A stretch of 64,000 bases of DNA, taken from positions 214,900 to 278,899 of the forward strand of contig NZ_LKPJ01000005.1 in assembly GCF_001443045.1 (NCBI RefSeq), in the 5' to 3' direction. Position numbers and translations under genes: made by a program. The DNA is from Burkholderia ambifaria (GTDB lineage: Bacteria; Pseudomonadota; Gammaproteobacteria; Burkholderiales; Burkholderiaceae). Shown here piece after piece: positions 11,054 to 19,860 of this stretch (position 1 is its first letter; the number at the start of each line of letters is the position of its first letter). The notes beneath the pieces are model-generated. The model was not told the DNA's origin. It was given only the letters and a program-made list of their open reading frames with translations, and searched no databases.

Positions 11054-12223
11054 ATGCCGCAACACCCGTCCGCGCCTGTCGTCGTCATCGCGCCCGATTC
11101 GTTCAAAGGCTCGCTTTCCGCCGAGCAGGTCGCGGACGCGATCGCCACCGGCATCCGCCGCGCCCGGCCCGACGCGGTCGTGCGCTGCTGCCCGATGGCC
11201 GACGGCGGCGAAGGCACGCTCGACGCGATGCTGGCAGGCGGCGGCACGCGGCGTGCGTTGCGGGTGGCCGGCGCGTCGCTCGCGGCACGCGATGCGGCAG
11301 TCGGCGTGATCGACGCGCGCACGGCGATCGTCGAGACGGCCGAGATCGTCGGGATCACCGATGCGGTCGGCATGAGCGTACCGGTCGACGCGCGCAGCAC
11401 GCGCGGGATGGGCGAAGCGATCCGCACGCTGCTCGACGAAGGCGTGCGCCGCTTCTTCGTCGCACTCGGCGGCAGCAGCACGAACGACGCGGGTGCAGGG
11501 CTGCTCGCGGGCCTCGGCCTGCAGTGCTTCGACGCGGCCGGCCAGGCAGTCGAACCCGTCCCGTCCCGGCTCGCCGACATCGCGCGGATCGACGCATCGG
11601 GGCTCGATCCGCGCCTGAAGGAAGCGGAATTCGTCGGCATGTCCGACGTCGACAACCCGCTGACCGGCGCGCACGGCGCGACCGCGGTGTTCGGCCCGCA
11701 AAAGGGCGTGACGCCCGAGCAGGTCGAGACCCTCGACGCTGCGCTCGGCCGCTTCGCCGACCTGCTCGAGGCCGCGCTCGACCGGCGTCCCACGGGGACT
11801 TCCGCTGGTCGTGCCCGCGACTTGCCGGGCGCCGGCGCCGCGGGCGGCCTCGGTTTTGCGCTGCACATGCTGGGCGCGCAGTTCGAAGCCGGTGCGGAAG
11901 TCGTCGCACGGCAGGTCGGGCTCGATGCGGCGCTCGCCGGCGCCGACTGGCTGATCACCGGCGAAGGCCGCTCCGACGTGCAGACGCTGCACGGCAAGGC
12001 GCCGTTCATCGCCTGCCGTCACGCGCGGGCCGCGGGCGTGCCCGCGTCGCTGCTGTCGGGTGCGGTCGACCCGGCCGCGCTGCCGCGCCTGTCCGAACAC
12101 TTCTCTGGCTGCTTCTCGCCGGCGCCGGGGCCGATCACGCTCGACGTCGCGATCCGCGACGCGGCGAATCTGCTCGCGAACGAAGCGGAACAGTTGACAC
12201 GGCTGAAGTACGGCGCACACTGA
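11054..12223 (+). CDS. Glycerate 2-kinase (GarK/GlxK family)
   Basis: A 389-residue kinase of the GarK/GlxK (type I glycerate kinase) family, which phosphorylates D-glycerate to 2-phosphoglycerate, an entry point into lower glycolysis from glyoxylate, tartronate or glucarate breakdown. Family signatures are IAPDSFKGSLSA at the N-terminus, PMADGGEGT, the GGSSTNDAGAG loop, and GPGAAGG-like DLPGAGAAGGLGFAL near residue 260. Length fits the family. The start has a GGAG site 7 bp upstream. The next gene, a MarR regulator, is on the same strand 62 bp downstream; whether it regulates this gene is not shown. Confidence 0.9.
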   Translation: MPQHPSAPVVVIAPDSFKGSLSAEQVADAIATGIRRARPDAVVRCCPMADGGEGTLDAMLAGGGTRRALRVAGASLAARDAAVGVIDARTAIVETAEIVGITDAVGMSVPVDARSTRGMGEAIRTLLDEGVRRFFVALGGSSTNDAGAGLLAGLGLQCFDAAGQAVEPVPSRLADIARIDASGLDPRLKEAEFVGMSDVDNPLTGAHGATAVFGPQKGVTPEQVETLDAALGRFADLLEAALDRRPTGTSAGRARDLPGAGAAGGLGFALHMLGAQFEAGAEVVARQVGLDAALAGADWLITGEGRSDVQTLHGKAPFIACRHARAAGVPASLLSGAVDPAALPRLSEHFSGCFSPAPGPITLDVAIRDAANLLANEAEQLTRLKYGAH

Positions 12224-12285
12224 CCGTTGACCCGAGCGCGCGATACAGGAACAATCGGGCCCGCCCTTTTTCTTCAGGATTCGAC

Positions 12286-12735
12286 ATGAAAGGCCGTCAA
12301 GCCGGGCTCGATCAGTTTCTGACCTATCGCCTCCATGCGCTCACGAAGCGATCCGACCGCGGGATCGCCGAGGTGTACCGGTACAAGCTGGACATCTCGC
12401 TGCCCGAGGCGCGCGTGATCGCCGCCGTCGGCGCGTTCGGTCCGTTTTCGATCATGGATCTCGCGCGCCACACCAATCTCGACAAAAGCCAGGCGAGCCG
12501 CGCGGCGGAAGCGCTGCTGCGCCAGGGGCTGCTCGAGCGCAGCGCGAGCGAGGAGGACGGCCGGATCGTGCTGATCGCGCTGACCACCGACGGCCGCGCG
12601 CTGCATCGCAAGATCATGCCGATCGTGCGCAAGTGGAACGAAGGCTTGCTCGCATGCCTGTCCGACAGCGAGCGCCAGGCGTTCGAGCGGCTGCTCGACA
12701 AGGTGGTCGCGCACGCGGTCGAACGCGACGAGTGA
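12286..12735 (+). CDS. MarR family transcriptional regulator
   Basis: A 149-residue winged-helix regulator of the MarR/SlyA type. The central helix-turn-helix is visible (SIMDLARHTNLDKSQASRAAEALLRQGLLER, roughly residues 50-80), followed by the wing (SEEDGRIVLIALT) and C-terminal dimerisation helices. It probably binds DNA as a dimer and responds to a small phenolic or similar ligand, but the ligand cannot be told. The ATG at 12286 gives the usual length; the same frame is open far upstream only because of high GC. Confidence 0.9.
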   Translation: MKGRQAGLDQFLTYRLHALTKRSDRGIAEVYRYKLDISLPEARVIAAVGAFGPFSIMDLARHTNLDKSQASRAAEALLRQGLLERSASEEDGRIVLIALTTDGRALHRKIMPIVRKWNEGLLACLSDSERQAFERLLDKVVAHAVERDE

Positions 12736-12988
12736 ATCGCGCAGCGGGCGCAATCCGTGCCGCACGCGCGTTGCACATGCGCGGTACACGCACCGGAATT
12801 GCCGCGCGGGCCGCGCAGACGCGTCACGAGCGATCCGGCGCCCGTCCGTTTATCCAGACGAATTCTGCAGGTCGCCCGAGTCGCGCAAGCGCATGGGCGT
12901 CGGCCCGGCCTCCCCTGCCGGCCACGTACCGAACGACTGCTCGTCGTTCTTCATCACGCCAGGCCATCCCCGCAGCGATCCCTTTTCG

Positions 12989-13987
12989 CTATAGCCCGCT
13001 GTTCACCGCGCGCTGACGCAGCAGCCCAAGCACCGCGTCGCAATACGGCGTCGGCACGTCGAGCTTGCGACCCAGCTCCGGAAACACGCCGAGGATCGGC
13101 CCGATTTCGAGCGGTCGCCCAGCCTCGAAATCCTGCAGCATCGACGTCTTGAACGCGCCGAGCTTGCGCGTCACGGCAATCCGTTCCGGCCCGCTCATCC
13201 CCGTATCGAGACCAAGCTTCGCACCGATCGCGGCCGCCTCCTCCATCATTCGCAACGCGAGATCCTGCGTGAACGGATCGTCGAGCAGTTGCTCGGCGGT
13301 CGAACCCGTGAGCGCACTCAACGGATTCATGTTCATGTTGCCCCACAGCTTCGCCCAGATCTCGGTGCGGATCACCGGCGTCGATTCGACATCGAAGCCG
13401 CCCGAGGCGAGCGCCGCCGCGAACCGCGCGGCAGGCGCGTCGAGCCGCGGATCGGTCGAGCCGATGATCAGGCGATTGCCGCGGCCGCGGCGCACGATAC
13501 CCGGCGCATCGGTGCTCGACGACAGATGCACGACGCAACCGATCGCCTGCGCGGGCGGCAGCGCCGCCGAGACGGCACCGGCCGGATCGACCGCATCGAG
13601 CGGCACGCCGTCGATCGGGCCTGCGAGCCCGTGCGTGAACCACCACGGCAGCCCGTTCATCGCGGCGACGATCACCGTGCCAGGCCCGACCAGCGGCGCG
13701 ATGCGCGCGGCCAGCGCCGGCAGCGCCTGCGCCTTCAGCGCGATCACCACGTAGTCCTGCACGCCGAGCGCGGCCGCGTCATCACTCGCGCGCACCGGGA
13801 CCGACGACACGGCGCCCGCCTCGTCGACCACGCGCACGCCGTGCGCGTTCAGCGCATCGAGCGTCGCACCGCGCGCGTATGCGCTCACCGTCATGCCGGC
13901 CCGCGACAGCGCTGCCGCGAGCAATCCGCCGATCGCGCCGACACCGACCACCGCCGCGCGCACCGACCCTGAATTCGTGTCGTTCAT
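12989..13987 (-). CDS. 2-dehydropantoate 2-reductase family protein
   Basis: A 332-residue NADPH-dependent reductase of the ApbA/PanE family, which reduces ketopantoate to pantoate for CoA synthesis. The Rossmann nucleotide site GVGAIGGLLAAALSRAG is at residues ~16-32, followed by the C-terminal domain with ELWGKL-like EIWAKLWGNMNMNPLSALTG, which carries the catalytic Lys and the conserved Asn residues. Many genomes have several PanE-like paralogues that act on other 2-keto acids, so the exact substrate is uncertain. It lies between a convergent MarR gene and a co-directional LuxR-type gene. Confidence 0.82.
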   Translation of the reverse strand: MNDTNSGSVRAAVVGVGAIGGLLAAALSRAGMTVSAYARGATLDALNAHGVRVVDEAGAVSSVPVRASDDAAALGVQDYVVIALKAQALPALAARIAPLVGPGTVIVAAMNGLPWWFTHGLAGPIDGVPLDAVDPAGAVSAALPPAQAIGCVVHLSSSTDAPGIVRRGRGNRLIIGSTDPRLDAPAARFAAALASGGFDVESTPVIRTEIWAKLWGNMNMNPLSALTGSTAEQLLDDPFTQDLALRMMEEAAAIGAKLGLDTGMSGPERIAVTRKLGAFKTSMLQDFEAGRPLEIGPILGVFPELGRKLDVPTPYCDAVLGLLRQRAVNSGL

Positions 13988-14087
13988 GATGGAAATCCGT
14001 CTGCTGGGAGCTGACGAGCATAACGCTCAATGGTTGCGGATACAACCATTCTCGCGTGTGCCCGCGGCAGGTGTTCGCCTGAGCGAT

Positions 14088-15233
14088 TCAGCGCGGCACG
14101 GCGCCCGCCTCCACGGGCTCGTCGCCAACCGGACCGCCCGTCGCGCCGAGCACGCCGGCGATCTGGCTCTTGTCGTGCATGCCGAGCTTACGGTACGCGC
14201 AGCGCAGGTAGTGACGCACGGTCGTCGGTGAAATCGCCATCTGCTGCGCGACCTCCTTGTGCGAGCGCCCCGCACCGTAATAGCGGATCGCAGCCAGTTC
14301 GCGCGGGCTGAGCCGGTCAAGCAGCGAACGCGGCCGCGCCTCGATCTGGAACAGCCCCGCGACGGGCACGCACTGGATGCGCAACGCATCGCCGACGAAG
14401 GGCTGGCCCGACTGGCGCCGCACATGCGCGACCAGCGGCTCCGGTACGCGCGAGCCCGTCCACGCCGGCCATTCGGTCCGCAGCACGTCGTCGAAACCAT
14501 GATCGGCGTGATGCAGCACGCCGAAGTTGTCGCACAGCGCGCGTGCCGCCGGCGCAACCGCATCGCCGCGCTCGCGCGTGAGCTGGGCCGCGCGATTGAT
14601 CGTCAGCGCGGCCGCCAGATGCGGGATCACTTCCTCGAAGCGGCTCGCGTCGTCATCGTTGAACGGACGGTTCAGGCCCTGGCGGTAGATCGACATGAAG
14701 GTCGTCAGCCCGAAGCGGCGATCGAGCGTACACACGCACATCAGTTGCGCCAGCCCGTACTTCACGCACCAGTCGCGAAACCGCACGTCGCCCCCCGGCT
14801 CGACGATCGACAGACGCACCGCGCGACCATATGCGCCGGGCAGCGTGCGCTGCGCGAACGGATCGCAATCGCGCACGCGTTTCCAGTCGCTGAAGAACGC
14901 ATGCGGAAGACGGTACAGGAAACTGTTGTGCATCACGGGGCCGGTCGGCACGTGCGTCGCGACGCCGGTCCATGCGGCATCGAACGGGATCAGCGCCTGC
15001 AGCAGCGAAAAGAAGCGGCACTCGAATTCGCCGATGCCCGACTGCGCGGCGACCGCGTACAGGTCGAGCAGCATCAGGCCGAGTTCTCGCTGCGCCGCGT
15101 CGCCGCGCGTCACACCGTCGAAATCGGCGCGTCGGGACGGCAGCGGCGGCCATGCGGATTCGTCGAGCACGATCGCGGCTGGTACGTCGCGCAGCGCGTC
15201 GAGATCCGGCCCGATATCCGTCGTGATCCTCAC
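14088..15233 (-). CDS. LuxR family transcriptional regulator
   Basis: A 381-residue regulator with a C-terminal LuxR/GerE helix-turn-helix (residues ~310-370, LSPRELAAIRYYGAGRSHKEVAQQMAISPTTVRHYLRCAYRKLG). The N-terminal two thirds matches no domain I can name; it is not an obvious autoinducer-binding or receiver domain. The start is GTG (15231-15233) preceded by GGAG 6 bp away. It is transcribed divergently from the porin-MFS-deacetylase operon, which makes it the likely local regulator of that operon. Confidence 0.85.
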   Translation of the reverse strand: MRITTDIGPDLDALRDVPAAIVLDESAWPPLPSRRADFDGVTRGDAAQRELGLMLLDLYAVAAQSGIGEFECRFFSLLQALIPFDAAWTGVATHVPTGPVMHNSFLYRLPHAFFSDWKRVRDCDPFAQRTLPGAYGRAVRLSIVEPGGDVRFRDWCVKYGLAQLMCVCTLDRRFGLTTFMSIYRQGLNRPFNDDDASRFEEVIPHLAAALTINRAAQLTRERGDAVAPAARALCDNFGVLHHADHGFDDVLRTEWPAWTGSRVPEPLVAHVRRQSGQPFVGDALRIQCVPVAGLFQIEARPRSLLDRLSPRELAAIRYYGAGRSHKEVAQQMAISPTTVRHYLRCAYRKLGMHDKSQIAGVLGATGGPVGDEPVEAGAVPR

Positions 15234-15424
15234 CTTCCGCTCCCCTGCCCGATCGGGCTGCTGATGCGCGCAACGCAGACCGGCCGATTATAGCGACCGG
15301 CATTTTTGGCGGGCCCCGCCGCGGGAACGCGCGACAACCCCATCCATTTGGACGGTACGCCCCGCGTTGCTGCTGCGCAGCACGCCGTGCGGCGGCGTCG
15401 CACCATGTCCATGCCGTGCACCGC

Positions 15425-15532
15425 GGGTTTTCCATACCGTTCATCTGCACGACTGTTCGCCGGCTTTCCTGCTGCGGACACTGCGTCGCGACAACACCAA
15501 CGACACACGATGCAGGACGGTATGGAGAACCC
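15425..15532 (+). promoter_or_regulatory. Long inverted repeat in the porin leader, covering the ribosome binding site
   Basis: Two 16-base arms (15425-15440 and 15517-15532) are complementary at all positions apart from one G-U wobble. After a small internal loop the pairing continues for 5 more bp (15445-15449 with 15511-15515). The 3' arm contains the GGAG ribosome site (15524-15527) of the porin gene, so in mRNA the fold would hide the site. The loop is about 60 bases. The whole LuxR-porin intergenic region (15234-15538) holds no other feature, save that GGACGGTA of the 3' arm also occurs at 15350-15357. Confidence 0.7.
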
Positions 15533-15538
15533 CACGTG

Positions 15539-16582
15539 ATGACACCTCGCTTCATCCGCACGGCCACGGCCGCCGCGGCGCTCGCCGCTTGCAGCCTCGC
15601 CGCGCACGCGCAATCGACCCTCACGCTGTACGGCGCGCTCGACGCCGGCGTGCAGTACCTCGCGCATGCCGACGGACGGCACGCGGCCGTGCAGTTGCAG
15701 AACTACGGGATCCTGCCGTCGCAGGTCGGACTGAAGGGCAACGAGGATCTCGGCGGCGGCTGGCGCGCGCTGTTCAAGCTCGAACAGGGCCTCAACCTCA
15801 ACGACGGCACCGCGACCGTCCCCGGCTATGCATTCTTCCGCGGCGCGTACGTGGGTGTCGCGGGCCCGATCGGCACCGTCACGCTCGGGCGGCAATTCAG
15901 CGTGCTGTTCGACAAGACGCTGTTCTACGACCCGCTGTGGTACGCGTCATACAGCGGCCAGGGCGTGATCGTGCCAATGACGGCGAACTTCATCGGCCAC
16001 TCGATCAAGTACCAGTCGCCGACGTTCGCCGGCTTCGATGTCGAGGCGCTCGCGGCGACAGCCGGCGTCGCGGGCAATACACGCGCCGGGCGCGTGCTCG
16101 AACTCGGCGGCCAGTACACGAGCAACGGATTGTCGGTCAGCGCGGTACTGCATCAGGCGCACGGCGACGCATCCGCAGCGGACGACGCGTCCGCGCGCCG
16201 CCGCGAACTCGGCACGCTCGCCGCACGTTATGCATTCGCGACGCTGCCGCTCACCGTCTACGCGGGCGTCGAACGCCTGACCGGCGACCTCGATGCGGCA
16301 CGCACGATCGTCTGGGGCGGCGCGCGTTACCTGACGCCCGGCGGAATCGGGCTGAACGCGGGCGTCTACCACACCGATTCACGCACGCCGGCGATCGGCC
16401 ACCCGACGCTGTTCATCGCGAGCACCACCTACGCGCTGTCGAAACGCACCGTCGCCTACGTGAACCTCGGTTATGCGCGCAACAGCGGCCAGAGCGCGCA
16501 GACCGTCTACGAATACGACCCGACGCCGCTCGCCGGTGCATCGCAGTTCGGCGCGATGGTCGGCATGTACCACCTGTTCTGA
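15539..16582 (+). CDS. Outer-membrane porin, OmpC-like (Gram-negative porin family)
   Basis: A 347-residue trimeric beta-barrel porin of the betaproteobacterial type, for diffusion of small hydrophilic solutes. It has a signal peptide (TATAAAALAACSLAAHA, cleavage before QSTLTLYG at about residue 23), then the typical opening SSVTLYG-like QSTLTLYGALDAGVQY and the terminal Phe (GMYHLF) used by the BAM complex. A GTG directly upstream (15536) is an alternative start; the ribosome site GGAG at 15524 fits either. It is the first gene of an operon with an MFS transporter (22 bp downstream) and an HDAC-fold deacetylase, suggesting uptake and deacetylation of one compound. Confidence 0.93.
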   Translation: MTPRFIRTATAAAALAACSLAAHAQSTLTLYGALDAGVQYLAHADGRHAAVQLQNYGILPSQVGLKGNEDLGGGWRALFKLEQGLNLNDGTATVPGYAFFRGAYVGVAGPIGTVTLGRQFSVLFDKTLFYDPLWYASYSGQGVIVPMTANFIGHSIKYQSPTFAGFDVEALAATAGVAGNTRAGRVLELGGQYTSNGLSVSAVLHQAHGDASAADDASARRRELGTLAARYAFATLPLTVYAGVERLTGDLDAARTIVWGGARYLTPGGIGLNAGVYHTDSRTPAIGHPTLFIASTTYALSKRTVAYVNLGYARNSGQSAQTVYEYDPTPLAGASQFGAMVGMYHLF

Positions 16583-16604
16583 TTCCGTCCAGCGAGATCC
16601 CTTC

Positions 16605-17819
16605 ATGAAAACCCTTTGCTCCGATGCCGCGCTGCCGTCCGACGGCCGCGCGTCGACTTTCGCGCGCTCGACGCTCGTCGCGCTCGTCGTGTTCGCGGCC
16701 ATCACGCCGCTGCTGCTCGTCGCGCCGGCCGTCGCCGGACAGCTGGCGACGCAGCTCGGGCTGTCCGCGTCGCAGATCGGCACCTACTTCTTCGTCGAGC
16801 TCGGCGCGTTCAGCCTCGCGACCGTGCCGTCGTACCTGTGGCTCGGCCGCGTCGATGCGCGCCGCGTCGCCGCCTGCGCGATCGCGCTATTCGGTGCGGG
16901 CAACCTGCTGACCGCGCTGTGGATGCCCGGCTTCGTCACGCTGCTCGCGCTGCGCGCCGTCACCGCGCTCGGCGGCGGCTCGCTGATGGTGCTCTGCATG
17001 ACCAGCGCCGCCACGAGCGAGAACAGCGACCGCGTGTACGGGCTGTGGGTGGTCGGCCAATTGATCGCGGGCGCGATCGGCCTGTTCGTGCTGCCTCACA
17101 TGTTCGCCGCGTTCGGGCTGCGCGCGCTGTACGCCGCGCTGGCCGTGCTCGCGCTGCTCGCGGCACCGCTATCACGCGGCTTTCCATCGATGCTCGGGGT
17201 GCGCACCGCGTCGGCACAAGCAGTACGCGGCACCGCGACAGATGCATCGCGACGCTTCGTCGCGCTCGCGATCGGCGCGGTGCTGACGTTCTATCTCGCG
17301 ATCGGCAGCGTATGGACGTTCGCGAGCCGCGCGGCGGCGCAAGCCGGACTCGATCCGCAGTCGACCGGCAACGTGCTCGCGATCGCGAGCGTGATGGGGA
17401 TAGCCGGCGCGGCGCTCGCATCGTGCGCGGGCGGCCGGCTTGCGCGGCGCGCGATGCTGGCTGCCGGTTACGCGCTGCTCGCGGCGTCGCTCGTCGCACT
17501 CGCCGCGCTGCCGCATGCGAGCGGCTACAGCGCCGCGATCTTCGCGTTCAAGTTCGCGTGGACCTTCGTGCTGCCGTTCATTCTCGCGACCGTCGCGCAG
17601 ATCGACACATCCGGGCGCCTCGTCGCGACGCTCAATTTCGTGATCGGGGCGGGCCTCGCGGCCGGCCCGCTGCTCGCCGGGCTGCTGCTCGATGCCGGCG
17701 GCACGATGCGCGCGCTGTTCGCGGCCGCAACCGCCGTCGCGATCGCGTCGTTCGCCGCGCTGCGCCATATCGATCGCCGCGCACGCACTGCGACGACTTC
17801 CGTTTCCTCCCAACCGTGA
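16605..17819 (+). CDS. MFS transporter
   Basis: A 404-residue major facilitator with about 12 hydrophobic segments (first at residues ~23-45, STLVALVVFAAITPLLLVAPAVAG). It lies between a porin and a deacetylase in a tight operon (22 bp after the porin stop; the next start is 17 bp after its own stop), so it probably carries the same substrate across the inner membrane. The inter-domain loop region after TM6 (PLSRGFPSMLGVRT...) is short. No substrate-specific motif is recognisable. Confidence 0.85.
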   Translation: MKTLCSDAALPSDGRASTFARSTLVALVVFAAITPLLLVAPAVAGQLATQLGLSASQIGTYFFVELGAFSLATVPSYLWLGRVDARRVAACAIALFGAGNLLTALWMPGFVTLLALRAVTALGGGSLMVLCMTSAATSENSDRVYGLWVVGQLIAGAIGLFVLPHMFAAFGLRALYAALAVLALLAAPLSRGFPSMLGVRTASAQAVRGTATDASRRFVALAIGAVLTFYLAIGSVWTFASRAAAQAGLDPQSTGNVLAIASVMGIAGAALASCAGGRLARRAMLAAGYALLAASLVALAALPHASGYSAAIFAFKFAWTFVLPFILATVAQIDTSGRLVATLNFVIGAGLAAGPLLAGLLLDAGGTMRALFAAATAVAIASFAALRHIDRRARTATTSVSSQP

Positions 17820-17835
17820 CAGGTCAAGCTCATCC

Positions 17836-18945
17836 ATGAATCGCACTGCCTTCTTCACCGACGAACGCACTTTCTGGCACACCGGCGGCACGCACGCGCT
17901 GTTCTTCCCGGTCGGTGGCTGGGTCCAGCCGCCGTCGAGCGCCGGCTATGCGGAATCGCCCGACTCGAAGCGCCGCTTCCTGTCGCTCGTGCAGGCGTCG
18001 GGCCTTGCCGCCCACCTCGACATGCGCTACGCCGCACCGGCCACCACCGGCGACCTGCTGCGCATCCATCCGGCAAGCTACCTCGACGCGTTTCGTGCGC
18101 TCAGCGATGCGCACGGCGGCGACCTCGGCGACCTCGCGCCCTTCGGCAAGGGCAGCTACGAGATCGCGGCGCTATCCGCGGGGCTCGCGATCGCGGCGGT
18201 CGACGCCGTCGTCGCCAAGCATGCGGCCAACGCGTTCTCGCTGTCGCGGCCGCCCGGCCATCACTGCCTGCGCGATCGCCCGATGGGCTTCTGCCTGCTC
18301 GCGAACATCCCGATCGCGATCGAGGCCGCGCGCGCGAAGCACGGCATCGGCCGCGTCGCGGTGATCGACTGGGACGTGCATCACGGCAACGGCACGCAGT
18401 CGATCTACTACGACGATCCTGACACGCTGACGATCTCGCTGCATCAGGACCGCTGCTTTCCGCCCGGCTACAGCGGCGGCGGCGATCGCGGCGAAGGCGC
18501 GGGCGTCGGTGCGAACCTGAACGTGCCGTTGCTCGCGGGCAGCGGCGACGATGCGTATCGCTATGCCTTCGAGCGGATCGTGCTGCCAGCGTTGGAGCGG
18601 TTCCGGCCGGAACTGATCGTCGTCGCGAGCGGCCTCGATGCGAGCGCGGTCGATCCGCTCGCGCGCATGCAACTGCATACCGACAGCTACCGGTTCATGA
18701 CGCGCGCGGTGAAGGAGGCCGCACAGCGCCACTGCGGCGGGCGGCTCGTGATCGTCCATGAAGGCGGCTATTCGGAGGCGTACGTGCCGTTCTGCGGCCT
18801 CGCGATCGTCGAGGAGCTGGCCGGCATGCGCACCGCTGTCGCGGATCCGATGCTCGACCTCGCGATCGCTCAGCAGCCGGGCGAACGGTTCGTCGCGTTC
18901 CAGCGCGAGCTGCTCGACGAACTGGCCGTGTCGTTCGGGTTGTAA
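17836..18945 (+). CDS. Class II HDAC-fold deacetylase (acetylpolyamine amidohydrolase-like)
   Basis: A 369-residue zinc-dependent amidohydrolase of the histone deacetylase / acetoin utilisation superfamily. Bacterial members remove acetyl groups from polyamines or other acetylated amines. Catalytic features: tandem His in SRPPGHHCLRDRPMGFC, metal ligands in IDWDVHHGNGTQ, and the third Asp ligand in VASGLDASAVDPLARMQL, followed by HEGGYSEAYVPFC. All expected ligands are present, so it should be active. It is third in the porin-MFS operon, which points to catabolism of an imported N-acetylated amine. This substrate is an inference. Confidence 0.88.
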   Translation: MNRTAFFTDERTFWHTGGTHALFFPVGGWVQPPSSAGYAESPDSKRRFLSLVQASGLAAHLDMRYAAPATTGDLLRIHPASYLDAFRALSDAHGGDLGDLAPFGKGSYEIAALSAGLAIAAVDAVVAKHAANAFSLSRPPGHHCLRDRPMGFCLLANIPIAIEAARAKHGIGRVAVIDWDVHHGNGTQSIYYDDPDTLTISLHQDRCFPPGYSGGGDRGEGAGVGANLNVPLLAGSGDDAYRYAFERIVLPALERFRPELIVVASGLDASAVDPLARMQLHTDSYRFMTRAVKEAAQRHCGGRLVIVHEGGYSEAYVPFCGLAIVEELAGMRTAVADPMLDLAIAQQPGERFVAFQRELLDELAVSFGL

Positions 18946-18964
18946 CGCGCGTGCCCACGCTACG

Positions 18965-18984
18965 GGGCCGGCATGCGCCGGCCC
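18965..18984 (+). terminator. Hairpin after the porin-MFS-deacetylase operon
   Basis: Perfect 8-bp GC-rich stem GGGCCGGC / GCCGGCCC with a 4-base loop, 20 bp after the deacetylase stop. It lacks a U tract, so it may only pause transcription or protect the 3' end. Confidence 0.5.
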
Positions 18985-19044
18985 TTGCGCGATCGGTGCG
19001 GATGGGGTCTCCTGTGCTTTTACACCTGCCAGGCCCTTCTTCAG

Positions 19045-19275
19045 ATGAAATCATCTCCGCGCGAACCCGACACCAACGACAAAGCGCGCCGCCAGCCGTC
19101 GAAGCTGGTTCTGAATATCGCCGCCGTACTGGTCGGCCTCGTCACATTCGCGATCGGCGTGGCGTGGTTGATCTATAGCTGGATCGTCGATCGCGAAGCG
19201 CAGTATTTCGCGATTCCGCTGGTGTTCTCGGTGCCGGTGATCGTCGCGGTCGCGGTGCGAAGTTTCTGGGATTAG
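19045..19275 (+). CDS. Small inner-membrane protein, two transmembrane segments
   Basis: A 76-residue hypothetical protein. A polar, charged N-terminus (KSSPREPDTNDKARRQPSK) is followed by two hydrophobic helices (about residues 20-41, VLNIAAVLVGLVTFAIGVAWLIY, and 50-72, FAIPLVFSVPVIVAVAV). No family recognised. The ATG at 19045 was chosen because the upstream extension is not protein-like. It is followed 16 bp later by a good terminator, so it ends a short transcript, possibly as readthrough from the deacetylase gene 100 bp upstream. Confidence 0.6.
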   Translation: MKSSPREPDTNDKARRQPSKLVLNIAAVLVGLVTFAIGVAWLIYSWIVDREAQYFAIPLVFSVPVIVAVAVRSFWD

Positions 19276-19291
19276 GCACGCTCAAAACGAC

Positions 19292-19325
19292 AAAGCGCCG
19301 CGGTCGGTCGACGTGCGGCGCTTTT
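19292..19325. terminator. Bidirectional terminator
   Basis: 10-bp perfect stem AAAGCGCCGC / GCGGCGCTTT (19292-19301, 19315-19324) with a 13-base loop, lying between the convergent small membrane and small secreted protein genes. Confidence 0.85.
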
Positions 19326-19367
19326 CATCAAATGCGGTAACGATATGCGCGGTTTGCCTCGGGCAAC

Positions 19368-19658
19368 TCACAGGCCGGCGTGCCGGCACGGGTTGGGAAC
19401 TGCACCCTGATACCCGCCGGCGAAACCCAATGCGGAGCCGAGCAGCGCCGTGCCGACCGATTTCAGGACGGTTTCGCCCGACAGCGACACGCCGCTCGAG
19501 ATCAGTCGGCCCGAGTAGGCCGAGCACTCCGGCGACGATGCGTCGGTCTGCACGGGTTTGGCGCTCCATGCGACATTGTCGGCGGGCGTGGCGGCAAATG
19601 CCGGTCCAGCCAGCATCAGCGTCAGAACGGAAATCGACGTGTGTACGATGTTCTTCAT
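19368..19658 (-). CDS. Small exported protein of unknown function
   Basis: A 96-residue hypothetical protein with a clear signal peptide (HTSISVLTLMLAGPAFA, cleavage near AFA-AT at residue ~22). The mature part is about 74 residues with two cysteines (PECSAYSG and NPCRHAGL), which could form a disulfide in the periplasm, and a Gly/Ala-rich hydrophobic stretch (VGTALLGSALGFAGGYQG). No family recognised. It is convergent with the small membrane protein and lies just left of the genomic island. Confidence 0.6.
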   Translation of the reverse strand: MKNIVHTSISVLTLMLAGPAFAATPADNVAWSAKPVQTDASSPECSAYSGRLISSGVSLSGETVLKSVGTALLGSALGFAGGYQGAVPNPCRHAGL

Positions 19659-19784
19659 CTATACCGTCCTCGGCAAAAAGCGCGTGTCGTGCATGAACAG
19701 TGATCACGATATTACGCGATTCGCGCCCCGAATTTCCGTGCGCCCGAGAGATCCCGCGTATCGCGCAGATACAGCCCGGCATCA

Positions 19785-19822
19785 ACAAAAAAGCGCTGCC
19801 GGTCAACCGACCGACAGCGCTT
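19785..19822 (-). terminator. Orphan terminator, probably the original tRNA-Leu terminator
   Basis: Stem of 8 bp (AAGCGCTG / CAGCGCTT, 19791-19798 and 19815-19822) extended by a 5-bp inner stem after one mismatch, with a U tract on the minus strand (A run 19786-19792). No gene on the minus strand now precedes it. If the island were removed, tRNA-Leu (minus strand) would end about 39 bp upstream of it. Confidence 0.75.
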
Positions 19823-19860
19823 CTTCCAGAACGGCCCCGGGGGAGGCACGTTCAACTTCC

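Noticed and set aside
18955..19275. The 100-codon frame starting at 18973 as the true start of the small membrane protein
   Set aside because: Its first 24 codons overlap the operon hairpin, have no ribosome site and read unlike a protein; the ATG at 19045 is better.
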